From positions 1 to 6,278 of the forward strand of contig RXOA01000018.1 of the NCBI GenBank assembly GCA_003979035.1: a stretch of 6,278 bases of DNA, given 5' to 3'. Source of the stretch: Candidatus Bipolaricaulota bacterium. GTDB taxonomy: Bacteria; Bipolaricaulota; Bipolaricaulia; UBA7950; UBA9294. Shown here piece after piece: positions 1-5,862 of this stretch; position 1 is the first letter of the stretch; every line of letters starts with the position of its first letter. Below the pieces are notes generated by a model that searched no databases, was not told the DNA's origin, and saw only the letters and a list, made by a program, of their open reading frames with translations. The position numbers and the translations under genes are program-made.

Positions 1-798
1 CAACGTCGTCTTTCGAGCTGGTCCGCGAAGATTCGTCCCTGTGAGTTGTTCTACTGCCGCGAACGACTGCGCGAAACAATCGCGGATGAGTTGATCGAAG
101 CCTACGTGAACGCCGGTGCGGAGCCGCTGGCGGTCTCGGAACGCGTGATCGACGCGATTTCCCGGCGAGAAGCCTCGCAGGGGGCGGCGGCGACGCTGGC
201 GTTGTCTCCGATGGAATGGACGCTGAAGGAGATCGAGAGACGGGCGGACGAATCCACGGCCGCGAAACTGGTCGCCGTCCTTGATCGTCCACAAAATCCG
301 GGCAATGTTGGGGCCCTGATCCGAACCGCTGACGCGGTCGGAGCGTTGGCCGTGGTGATGCTGGAGCCGTGCGCCGATCCGTTTGATCCAAAGGCTGTCC
401 GAAGCTCGATGGGCTCTCTTTTCTCGGTTCCCGTCGCGAGGCTCCAAGATCCTGCAGTGCTGAGCAAGTGGCTGGCTGAGATCGGATGTCGCTTCGTCGG
501 AGCGGATGGAGCCGCGGATCGAGTGGTGTGGGACAGCGATAGGTTCGATGGCTCCGTTGCCCTGGCGTTGGGAAGTGAAGCGGACGGACTCAGCGATGCA
601 ATCCGGCGCAAGCTGGAAGCCTCGGTCGGCCTGCCGCTGCATGGAGGCGCGGAGAGCCTGAACATGGCGGTCGCAGGTGGGATCTTGATGTACGAGTGGC
701 TTCGGGTTCATCGGGGTGACAAGGCGGCGAAGGCTGCGGCACCGCCAGCGGATGATTTCCGTGACTGCGGTTCGGAAGACAAGGCCTGTCGCGGGTGA
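1..798 (+). CDS. TrmH/SpoU-family RNA methyltransferase, 5' end cut by window edge
   Basis: This is an AdoMet-dependent RNA 2'-O-ribose methyltransferase of the SPOUT (trefoil-knot) class. The reading frame is open to base 1, so the true start lies outside the window. The TTG at 46 is internal, because the codons before it fit the N-terminal L30e-like RNA-binding domain (RPCELFYCRERL; then SRREASQG, the usual end of that domain). Counting from that TTG, the three SpoU motifs are all present: motif 1 NPGNVGALIRTADA at 84-97, with the conserved Asn, Gly and Arg; motif 2 GSEADGL at 176-182; motif 3 ESLNMAVAGG at 203-212, forming the knot and cofactor site. An Ala-rich charged tail of about 30 residues follows and is not part of the fold. 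The target could be 23S rRNA (RlmB-like, TsnR-like) or tRNA; the sequence alone does not decide, so no symbol is given. The next gene is convergent. Confidence 0.93.
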   Translation, partial: QRRLSSWSAKIRPCELFYCRERLRETIADELIEAYVNAGAEPLAVSERVIDAISRREASQGAAATLALSPMEWTLKEIERRADESTAAKLVAVLDRPQNPGNVGALIRTADAVGALAVVMLEPCADPFDPKAVRSSMGSLFSVPVARLQDPAVLSKWLAEIGCRFVGADGAADRVVWDSDRFDGSVALALGSEADGLSDAIRRKLEASVGLPLHGGAESLNMAVAGGILMYEWLRVHRGDKAAKAAAPPADDFRDCGSEDKACRG

Positions 799-920
799 CT
801 CTCTCCGCGTGAACACATCGTGCATCGCATGGAACATGCGGCGTCGCGAGAGATCGCGAAGCGGACGGATTTCCGAGTGCAACCGCACCTGGATGTCGCC
901 GATTGAGAAGAGGAATCCGA

Positions 921-1061
921 ATGCCCGCAGCGGCACGGAAGGTCGTCGCCGACCTTGCCGGACTGCTGCGGGGGTTTGCTGTCGTCTCAGACGTGACGAC
1001 ATGTTCTGGCTGGGGTGCCGGAATCTCCTACGAGCGGCCGGATCCCGCGCCCGCCGGCTGA
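921..1061 (+). CDS. Possible 46-codon small ORF, unrecognised
   Basis: An ATG at 921 is preceded by an AGAGGA Shine-Dalgarno-like run at 909-914 with 6-nt spacing. It opens 46 codons ending in TGA at 1059-1061. The peptide starts MPAAARKVVADLAGLLRGF, which could form an amphipathic helix, and ends Pro-rich. I do not recognise it. It lies in the gap between the methyltransferase and helicase stops and overlaps the antisense of the last 11 helicase codons plus stop. The only support is the ribosome-binding site and the otherwise empty gap; chance is a serious alternative at this GC content. Confidence 0.18.
   Translation: MPAAARKVVADLAGLLRGFAVVSDVTTCSGWGAGISYERPDPAPAG
931..960. terminator. Stem-loop between convergent genes, possible bidirectional terminator
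   Basis: There is a perfect 7-bp stem, AAGGTCG (939-945) with CGACCTT (950-956), closed by a TCGC tetraloop. An outer CGGC/GCCG pair (931-934 with 957-960) extends it across a 4-nt one-sided bulge. It lies between the two facing stop codons at 798 and 1028. No T-run follows on either strand, so it does not look like a classical intrinsic terminator. Termination is inferred from position. Confidence 0.35.
981..1000. terminator. Second hairpin in the convergent gap
   Basis: A 6-bp inverted repeat pairs GTCGTC (981-986) with GACGAC (995-1000) around an 8-nt loop. It starts 28 nt past the helicase stop in the helicase direction. No T-run follows. It could act with the hairpin at 931-960 as a 3'-end stabiliser or a factor-dependent terminator. 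The evidence is positional only. Confidence 0.25.
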
Positions 1062-2305
1062 GGCCGTGTTCGGGTGCGAGTGCTGGGCCGGTATGAACGG
1101 CTTCCTGATGTGCGGGATCGATAAGACTTCCCCGGCCTCGGCGAGGTCGGTTTCGGCTGTGGGAACTGCCGCTCGGGCAGGAACACGCCGTAGTCGAAGT
1201 CGGCCACTCTCTCACGAGCGATCGGCGATCCGAGGGTTCTCTCGATCATCCGGATCATCTGTCCGTCACCGAATGAGGCAAGCGTGCAGGCCTTGCCGCT
1301 GCGGTGTGCGCGCCCGGTGCGTCCGATGCGATGTGTGTAGGCGTCCACGGTGTCCGGCATATCGAAGTTGATCACATGGGAAATCTCAGGGACATCGATT
1401 CCGCGGGCGGCGATGTCGGTGGCGACGAGGACTTTGTAGCGGCCGCTTCGAAATCCGTCAATGGCCGTCTGGCGCTGAGGCTGTGTCATGTTTCCTTGCA
1501 GGGCGGAAGCGCGAAACCCTCCCGTGCTAAGCTTTCGTGCCAGGTTCTTTGCGCGATGCTTGGTCCGGGTAAACACGAGAACCCGGTCAGCGCCCTTCTC
1601 CCGGAGCATCGTCAGAAGAAGATCGGCCTTCTGTTCCTGTGGAACTGGGAAAAGCGCGTGGGAAACGGTCTCCGCCGGAGCGATCATCCCGATCTGCACG
1701 GTGGCGGGATCGGTCAAGATGCTGTCCGCAAGGCGGCGAATCTCGCTGGGCATGGTTGCCGAGAAGAACAGCGTTTGCCGCACCGTCGGAAGGTGCTTGA
1801 GAATGCGGCGAATGTCGGGCAAGAAGCCCATGTCGCACATGCGGTCCGCTTCATCAAGAACAAGAACCTCTACGTGGGAGAGATCGATGGTGCCGGATTG
1901 AACGTGATCGAGCAATCTGCCCGGGCAGGCGACGACAATCTCGACGCCGCGGCGCAACGCCGAAAGCTGGGGCCCCTTGCTGACACCGCCGTAGACTGTT
2001 GCGCTGCGGATCTTGGTCTGCTTGCCCAGATCGACGGTCGCCTGATGAATCTGCTCGGCCAGTTCGCGGGTCGGGGCGACCACGAGCGCTCGGACCTGCC
2101 GCAGCGAGCCTTGGGTAAACCGTTGAAGGATCGGAAGGATGAACGCGGCTGTCTTCCCGGTTCCGGTCTGAGCCACGCCGAGAACATCTCGACCCTGCAA
2201 GATGACGGGGATGGCTTGTTCCTGGATCGGGGTGGGATTGCTGTAACCAACTGCTTTGATCCCCGCGGCAATGCGCGGATCAAAGGAAAACGATTCGAAA
2301 CTCAA
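1028..2305 (-). CDS. rhlE: RhlE-type DEAD-box ATP-dependent RNA helicase
   Basis: This cytoplasmic ATP-dependent RNA helicase, 425 aa, unwinds short RNA duplexes; RhlE family members act in ribosome assembly and RNA turnover. All core motifs are present in order: Q motif GYSNPTPIQEQAIP at 20-33, motif I AQTGTGKT 45-52, Ia PTRELA 78-83, GG 106-107, Ib PGR 128-130, DEAD 151-154, SAT 182-184, IV VLVFTRT 242-248, V ATDIAARGID 295-304, VI HRIGRTGR 325-332. After the second RecA lobe, DYGVFLP at 371-377 and a low-complexity Arg/Ser/Pro tail (about 381-425) match the basic RNA-binding tail typical of RhlE. The start is TTG at 2303-2305, supported by AAGGAG nine bases upstream and by the family-typical first residues. 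The stop is TAG. The gene is divergent from the FMN-protein gene and convergent with the methyltransferase gene. CsdA/DeaD is excluded by the short C-terminus. Confidence 0.95.
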   Translation of the reverse strand: MSFESFSFDPRIAAGIKAVGYSNPTPIQEQAIPVILQGRDVLGVAQTGTGKTAAFILPILQRFTQGSLRQVRALVVAPTRELAEQIHQATVDLGKQTKIRSATVYGGVSKGPQLSALRRGVEIVVACPGRLLDHVQSGTIDLSHVEVLVLDEADRMCDMGFLPDIRRILKHLPTVRQTLFFSATMPSEIRRLADSILTDPATVQIGMIAPAETVSHALFPVPQEQKADLLLTMLREKGADRVLVFTRTKHRAKNLARKLSTGGFRASALQGNMTQPQRQTAIDGFRSGRYKVLVATDIAARGIDVPEISHVINFDMPDTVDAYTHRIGRTGRAHRSGKACTLASFGDGQMIRMIERTLGSPIARERVADFDYGVFLPERQFPQPKPTSPRPGKSYRSRTSGSRSYRPSTRTRTRPQPAGAGSGRS

Positions 2306-2314
2306 TACAGAACG

Positions 2315-2320
2315 CTCCTT
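2315..2320 (-). promoter_or_regulatory. Shine-Dalgarno site of rhlE, fixes the TTG start
   Basis: The minus strand reads AAGGAG, then 9 nt, then TTG. No ATG or GTG in the same frame has comparable spacing, so this site decides in favour of the TTG start. Confidence 0.85.
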
Positions 2321-2385
2321 GACTATGGTGAGCCAAGTCGCACTCTCAGCTCAGATGTTGTGCTATGCAATTGACGAAAGGACTA

Positions 2386-2401
2386 CAATGCGAACCCATT
2401 G
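2386..2401. promoter_or_regulatory. Small hairpin in the putative rhlE 5' leader
   Basis: CAATG (2386-2390) pairs with CATTG (2397-2401) around a 6-nt loop. If rhlE transcription starts near 2412, the hairpin lies near the 5' end of its leader of about 105 nt. The stem is short, and any regulatory role is inferred only from position. Confidence 0.2.
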
Positions 2402-2418
2402 CTAGCAGGGTATGACGC

Positions 2419-2455
2419 AGTATACATGATGATGTGGCGAGAATCCAGTTGTCAA
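2419..2455 (-). promoter_or_regulatory. Candidate rhlE promoter elements
   Basis: On the minus strand a consensus TTGACA (-35 type) lies at 2450-2455 and a near-consensus TATACT (-10 type) at 2419-2424. They are 25 nt apart, too far for one sigma-70 promoter. Either TATACT is used with the poor -35 TGGATT 17 nt upstream of it, or TTGACA pairs with a weaker -10. The TTGACA sits inside a 9-bp palindrome (GTTGTCAAC, 2448-2456) that could be an operator. Start from TATACT would give a leader of roughly 105 nt. Confidence 0.35.
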
Positions 2456-2505
2456 CGGGAACAAGGCCTTTGCGGCAAATCGGCGATCGGCAAGAACGCA
2501 AAGTC

Positions 2506-2534
2506 TTGAGTCAACACCGCGCGCAACCTACACT
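2506..2534 (+). promoter_or_regulatory. Sigma-70-like promoter, probably giving a leaderless mRNA
   Basis: TTGAGT (2506-2511, 4 of 6 consensus) is followed by a 17-nt spacer and TACACT (2529-2534, 4 of 6, with the key TA...T bases). Six nt lie between the -10 and the ATG at 2541, placing the expected transcription start at or next to the A of ATG. No Shine-Dalgarno sequence precedes that ATG. The -35 overlaps a 9-bp palindrome, TTGAGTCAA (2506-2514), a possible repressor site. Confidence 0.6.
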
Positions 2535-2540
2535 ACGAGC

Positions 2541-3017
2541 ATGAGACGATCCGACCGGGAGATGACGGACCTCGAAGAGATCGATGCGATCCTAAAGCGA
2601 AGCCAGGTCTGCCGAGTTGCATTCTCGGTCGACAATGAGCCCTACATCGTGCCTCTCTCGTATGGATACGATCCTGCGGAGCGAAGTCTCTACTTCCATA
2701 CGGCGGAGCACGGCAAGAAAACGGACTGCATCGACCGGAACCCTCACGTGTGCTTCGAAGTGGAAGGGAACATCACACTGCACTCGGGTGGCCGGCGTGG
2801 CTGTGAATGGACGATCTGGTACGAAAGCGTTGTCGGGTACGGAACAGTTTTCGAGGTATGCGACGCAACTGGCAAGGAGCGAGGACTCCGCGCCCTGATG
2901 CGCCAACACGCGGCCGAAGTGTTGGCGTGGACATTCGACGAGGCGATGGTTGCGAAGACGCGCGTATGGCGACTGGAGATCGACATGAACACACTACGAG
3001 GGAAGCGGGCGCCCTGA
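2541..3017 (+). CDS. NimA-like pyridoxamine 5'-phosphate oxidase-family FMN-binding protein
   Basis: This 158-aa protein has the FMN-binding split-barrel fold of the Pyridox_ox_2/NimA group. These proteins bind flavin; some members reduce nitroimidazoles, others are uncharacterised flavin or F420 oxidoreductases. Seen in the sequence: the family's N-terminal signature RRSDREMTD at 2-10, PYIVPLSYGYD at 34-44 (barrel strand), YFHTAEHGKK at 51-60, FEVEG at 72-76, and WTIWYESVVGYGT at 90-102. There is no signal peptide or membrane segment, so it is cytoplasmic. The length is normal for the family. The ATG at 2541 is chosen because it keeps the RRSDRE signature; the later in-frame ATG at 2562 would remove it. 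No Shine-Dalgarno precedes the start, consistent with leaderless expression from the promoter at 2506-2534. The substrate cannot be read from the sequence, and nitroimidazole resistance is not implied. Confidence 0.88.
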   Translation: MRRSDREMTDLEEIDAILKRSQVCRVAFSVDNEPYIVPLSYGYDPAERSLYFHTAEHGKKTDCIDRNPHVCFEVEGNITLHSGGRRGCEWTIWYESVVGYGTVFEVCDATGKERGLRALMRQHAAEVLAWTFDEAMVAKTRVWRLEIDMNTLRGKRAP

Positions 3018-3019
3018 AG

Positions 3020-3169
3020 ATGCGGATGTCCGTGCCTTGGTTCGGGTTCTGTGCCAGGCGGACGGCGCATCGGGCGATCGTGTTCCGCCGGTCCGATAGC
3101 GGCAACGCCCCGAGGCGTATCGATAGCGATAGCAATAGCGACGGTGCCTGCGAAAGAGCGTGGACGTGA
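3020..3169 (+). CDS. Possible 49-codon ORF bridging the two flanking genes
   Basis: An ATG 2 nt after the FMN-protein stop opens 49 codons ending in TGA at 3167-3169, which overlaps the HAD start as GTGA. That spacing is what a tightly coupled operon would show. The peptide is Arg-rich with an Asp/Ser stretch (RIDSDSNSD) made by the hexamer repeat. It has no recognisable domain and no good ribosome-binding site. The frame is also open upstream, antisense-free, inside the FMN gene (from about 2807), which suggests a chance open frame. Confidence 0.15.
   Translation: MRMSVPWFGFCARRTAHRAIVFRRSDSGNAPRRIDSDSNSDGACERAWT
3121..3144. repeat. Short degenerate CGATAG hexamer tandem repeat
   Basis: In-phase hexamers read CGATAG, CGATAG, CAATAG, CGACGG, preceded by an 8-bp palindrome TATCGATA at 3118-3125. 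Another CGATAGC occurs at 3094-3100. The repeat lies just upstream of the HAD gene's ribosome-binding site. Function unknown; slipped-strand expansion is the simplest origin. Confidence 0.6.
3152..3158 (+). promoter_or_regulatory. Shine-Dalgarno site of the HAD gene, decides the start
   Basis: GAAAGAG ends 7 nt before the GTG at 3166. It is only 1 nt before the alternative GTG at 3160, which would be too close for initiation. Confidence 0.6.
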
Positions 3170-3855
3170 TTCGAGCACTGATTCTCGATTTCGACGGACT
3201 GATCTTGGACACGGAGACGCCACTTCTTCGATCGTGGCATGAAATCTACCGACAAGCGGGGATGACCGTGAGCAAGAAGACGTGGGCCGGGCTTCTCGGC
3301 GCAGTCGCCGATCCCCCGGAAGCGTACGCATTGCTGGAAGGTCACCTCGGGCATCCGGTCGATCGCAACGCACTGCGGGAAAGACGGTTCGCACGTGAAC
3401 TGGAGTTCCTTCAGGATGAGCCGGCGATGGAAGGGGTGTGCGCGTTGCTGGAGGAAGCAAGCGGGCGCGGCCTGCTGCTAGGCGTTGCGTCCAGTTCGCA
3501 GCGTGCGTGGGTCGAGGGGCATCTGAAGCAGTTGGGACTTCATCGATGGTTCCAGACGATTGCCACCGCCGATGATGTCGAGCGGACCAAGCCGGCTCCC
3601 GACTTGTACATCCGAGCGATGCGCGAGCTGGGTGTGAAGCCGGAAAGTGCGATCGCATTCGAGGATTCCCTCCACGGTGTACGCGCCGCCAAGTCGGCCG
3701 GGTTGTTCGTCGTAGCGGTTCCGAACGATGTCACCCGGCATCTGCCGATGCCGGAAGCAGACCTCATCGTGGCTTCGATTGCCGAGAAGACGCTCGACGA
3801 GTACATCGCCTGCGCCGAGGCATGGTTTGGAGACGCCGAACACGCGGGCGGCTAG
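3166..3855 (+). CDS. HAD-superfamily hydrolase (beta-phosphoglucomutase-like phosphatase)
   Basis: This 229-aa cytoplasmic HAD hydrolase belongs to subfamily IA, the group that includes beta-phosphoglucomutase and phosphoglycolate or sugar-phosphate phosphatases. All four motifs are intact: motif I DFDGLILDTE at 8-17, with nucleophile Asp8 and acid/base Asp10; motif II VASSSQ at 107-112; motif III Lys142 in TKPAPDLY; motif IV FEDSLHGVRAAKSAG at 165-179, with Mg-binding Glu166 and Asp167. Residues about 18-90 form the helical C1 cap that sets substrate choice. GTG at 3166 is preferred over GTG at 3160 because it gives the usual MIRALI start and a correctly spaced GAAAGAG. The gene follows the FMN-protein gene on the same strand and is convergent with the peptidase gene 40 nt downstream. 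The substrate is not predictable; mutase versus phosphatase is undecided. Confidence 0.92.
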   Translation: MIRALILDFDGLILDTETPLLRSWHEIYRQAGMTVSKKTWAGLLGAVADPPEAYALLEGHLGHPVDRNALRERRFARELEFLQDEPAMEGVCALLEEASGRGLLLGVASSSQRAWVEGHLKQLGLHRWFQTIATADDVERTKPAPDLYIRAMRELGVKPESAIAFEDSLHGVRAAKSAGLFVVAVPNDVTRHLPMPEADLIVASIAEKTLDEYIACAEAWFGDAEHAGG

Positions 3856-3895
3856 AACCCTTCGCGCGCATCGAACCAGGCCGGGCCGTCCCGCT

Positions 3896-5776
3896 TCAGC
3901 CTCGGCTCGGGCGCTGGGCCACGTATCCGATCGAGCGTAGGATCTCGATTCCGCGTGCGACATCCTCGGCCGCGAACAGTCTCCCCAGGTCGAGTGAAAG
4001 CAGATCGGCGATCTCGTCCAACGAGTGATCCCCGTCGCACAGATTGAGGATGGCTTCGATCGGGAACCGATGATCGGAGCCGAGCGTGCGTTTGAAGAAC
4101 GCCAAGTCTTCCTCGCCGAGCTGGTCGGTGAATGCGTAGACGAGCGGGCCGTCGACCGCTCTCATCGGATGATCGATTGCGGCGGTCTCGCAGGGCGCCG
4201 GCGGCGGGGCTTCGCGGTCAAGATCGAGGTAGGCGACAACCATTTCCAACGCTGTTTGGTAGGGCCTGACGACGAACGAGGGAAGGATTCTCGCAAGCCC
4301 GTCAGCTCGATCGTGCTCCGTTTGCAGCGCGGCGCTCATCAGCGCAGCACCGCGCTCCGGATCTGCGGCGCGGGCGAGTTGATGGGCGTCCGAGAGGGAA
4401 CGGACACTGTAGGTGAGAAGCCATTCCGCCAGTTGTTCGGCGTTTTCTGCCGCGACGGATGGAATCGAAGCGCACGCTGCGGCAAACAGCGCTGCCTGCT
4501 TGAGTCGTGTCGCATCGACCTTGTCCAGTGTGTCAAGATCCGTATGCCAGAATGGGTCGTCGTGTCCAATCATCAGCGCGGGGACATGATGCGGCGATGC
4601 GGCAACCACGAGATGGTCGCTGCCGCCCGTTGGCGGCGCGAGTCGCCAATGGAGCATCCGCCTCGATCCATGGGGGGAAAGCGTCCTCTGGTCCGATGCG
4701 ATTGCGGTCAGAAGCGGTTCGACAAAAGCATTGATGGTTCCGGTGACATAGCGTGGGACGCGGAATGCCTGCAACGGTTCGCCGATTGCCTCGGGAGACT
4801 GGCCAACCATATCCAGATTGAGAGCATAGTGCGTTCGAGACAGGGTCTCGCAATTGGCGGCGGCCCAGGGAAGGGTTCCGTAGAACTCAGGGACCCAGAT
4901 GAGTCGGATCGTATGGCGAAGCGGCAATTCGAATCGAATCGCCTGTAGGGCGAGCGCCGCCTCGATCAGCGCGGCGCTCCCGGAGGCGTTGTCGTTCGCT
5001 GAAGCGGCGGGGTGGCAAAGGTGGGCGGAGAGCAGAACCTCTCCGGCGGTGGGATCATCGCCCGGGATGACGGCTTCGAGCACGCGCAGTTCGCTGGAGA
5101 TGAACTCGGCGTCCACGTCTCCGGCCACCCTGACCGGACCGTCGTCCATCAGTCGGAGCAGATGATCGGCAACTCTTCGCGACAGCGAGAACGCGGGAAC
5201 GAGGGAGGGAATCTCTGCAGCGAGGGGAAACAACCCTTGGTACTGGACGAGGTCGTATGCTGCGGAAGCTCGCGCGCTGTCCGGATAGATCAAGATGGCT
5301 CTTGCGTGGCGGGTCACGGCCTGCTTCATGACCTCAGAGGCCTTCCCGTGGGCGAGGATGACCTTATCGGCGATCGTGACGGATGGGTAGTCCTGATCAC
5401 GCGTCCCCTTGCCGACATGAACGAGTTCCGCCTCTCCGGATCCGCCCGGAGAGTGGACAACGATTGTCTGCGGGATCTCTTCGTAGGTGGCGAGGGTTTC
5501 CTCGTGTGGTTCGACCAACCGGAGGACCCCGGAGCGGACATGCCATGCCGGAGGGGCCGTCCATCCATACGTCTTTGATGCGCCATCTGCCGGGTAGTTG
5601 AGCACACGAGATTCGACTCCGGCGGATGTCAGCGCATCCTGAACAACAGCAATGGCATCGTCATAGCCGGGTGATCCCTGGATCCGGTGGAAACGAGAGA
5701 TCTCCCCGACGTTGCGTTTGGCGCGAACCCCCGAGATCAACTCCGCCAACCGGTCAAGCAGTTGCTGAATCGTCAT
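3896..5776 (-). CDS. M28-family metallopeptidase with PA domain and C-terminal winged-helix-like region
   Basis: This 626-aa protein is a predicted di-zinc aminopeptidase-type enzyme related to the DUF4910/M28 group. An N-terminal segment (1-100) leads into an inserted PA-like domain at about 105-220. The catalytic M28 core runs about 232-437: SAHLCHP at 250-256 (metal His), NDNASGSAALIEAA at 261-274 (bridging Asp262), VPEFYGT at 295-301 (Glu297), NLDMVG at 320-325 (Asp322), and GSDHLVV plus FWHTDLDTLDKVD (His411). About 190 further residues follow; 571-620 (FPIEAILNLCDGDHSLDEIA, then DLLSL and IEILRSIGYV) looks like a winged helix. No signal peptide or membrane segment is seen, so it is probably cytoplasmic, unlike many secreted M28 enzymes. 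The ATG start is backed by a strong Shine-Dalgarno. The DinB remnant lies 86 nt upstream. The core lacks the usual Glu-Glu pair (it has PEF), a feature of DUF4910-like relatives whose substrates are poorly known. Confidence 0.88.
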   Translation of the reverse strand: MTIQQLLDRLAELISGVRAKRNVGEISRFHRIQGSPGYDDAIAVVQDALTSAGVESRVLNYPADGASKTYGWTAPPAWHVRSGVLRLVEPHEETLATYEEIPQTIVVHSPGGSGEAELVHVGKGTRDQDYPSVTIADKVILAHGKASEVMKQAVTRHARAILIYPDSARASAAYDLVQYQGLFPLAAEIPSLVPAFSLSRRVADHLLRLMDDGPVRVAGDVDAEFISSELRVLEAVIPGDDPTAGEVLLSAHLCHPAASANDNASGSAALIEAALALQAIRFELPLRHTIRLIWVPEFYGTLPWAAANCETLSRTHYALNLDMVGQSPEAIGEPLQAFRVPRYVTGTINAFVEPLLTAIASDQRTLSPHGSRRMLHWRLAPPTGGSDHLVVAASPHHVPALMIGHDDPFWHTDLDTLDKVDATRLKQAALFAAACASIPSVAAENAEQLAEWLLTYSVRSLSDAHQLARAADPERGAALMSAALQTEHDRADGLARILPSFVVRPYQTALEMVVAYLDLDREAPPPAPCETAAIDHPMRAVDGPLVYAFTDQLGEEDLAFFKRTLGSDHRFPIEAILNLCDGDHSLDEIADLLSLDLGRLFAAEDVARGIEILRSIGYVAQRPSRG

Positions 5777-5780
5777 CGCA

Positions 5781-5790
5781 CCCTCCTCCT
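5781..5790 (-). promoter_or_regulatory. Strong Shine-Dalgarno of the peptidase gene
   Basis: The minus strand reads AGGAGGAGGG ending 4 nt before the ATG. The AGGAGG core lies 8 nt from the start, an optimal arrangement that fixes the ATG at 5774-5776. Confidence 0.8.
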
Positions 5791-5862
5791 CACGTGGATG
5801 TTATCGTCGATTGCCCATTCCTTCGAGATGGCGCATCGCGTAGCGGAATCGGGACAACCGGA

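Noticed and set aside
799..906. In-frame extension of 35 codons after the methyltransferase TGA (to TGA 904-906), suggesting read-through.
   Set aside because: The methyltransferase already ends at a normal length after motif 3 plus a tail. The extension has no family similarity and no read-through context that I can recognise.
1..1245. A stop-free reading frame on the minus strand running from the TGA at 1246-1248 off the left edge (about 415 codons).
   Set aside because: It is codon-for-codon antisense to the methyltransferase, which has clear SpoU motifs. It exists because that gene uses no TCA, TTA or CTA codons. Its translation is low-complexity, with no recognisable domain.
1304..2374. 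A 356-codon + strand ORF opposite the helicase.
   Set aside because: It is the antisense shadow of the DEAD-box gene, a common artefact. Its sequence is explained by the conserved helicase motifs on the other strand.
3057..3089. Inverted repeat GGCGGA ... TCCGCC in the gap after the FMN gene.
   Set aside because: It is a 6-bp stem with a 21-nt loop and no T-tract, expected by chance at this GC content.
2744..3658. A 304-codon minus-strand ORF across the FMN gene, the gap and the HAD gene.
   Set aside because: It crosses two confidently assigned genes on the other strand. It is Arg/Pro/Ser-rich without a domain, and has the composition of an antisense frame in GC-rich DNA.
3856..3895. A terminator between the HAD gene and the peptidase gene.
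   Set aside because: Only very short GC self-complementarity is visible in the 40-nt gap, with no T-run, so no terminator is called.
4025..4948. A 307-codon + strand ORF opposite the peptidase.
   Set aside because: It is antisense to the conserved M28 core and has no recognisable motif or ribosome-binding site.
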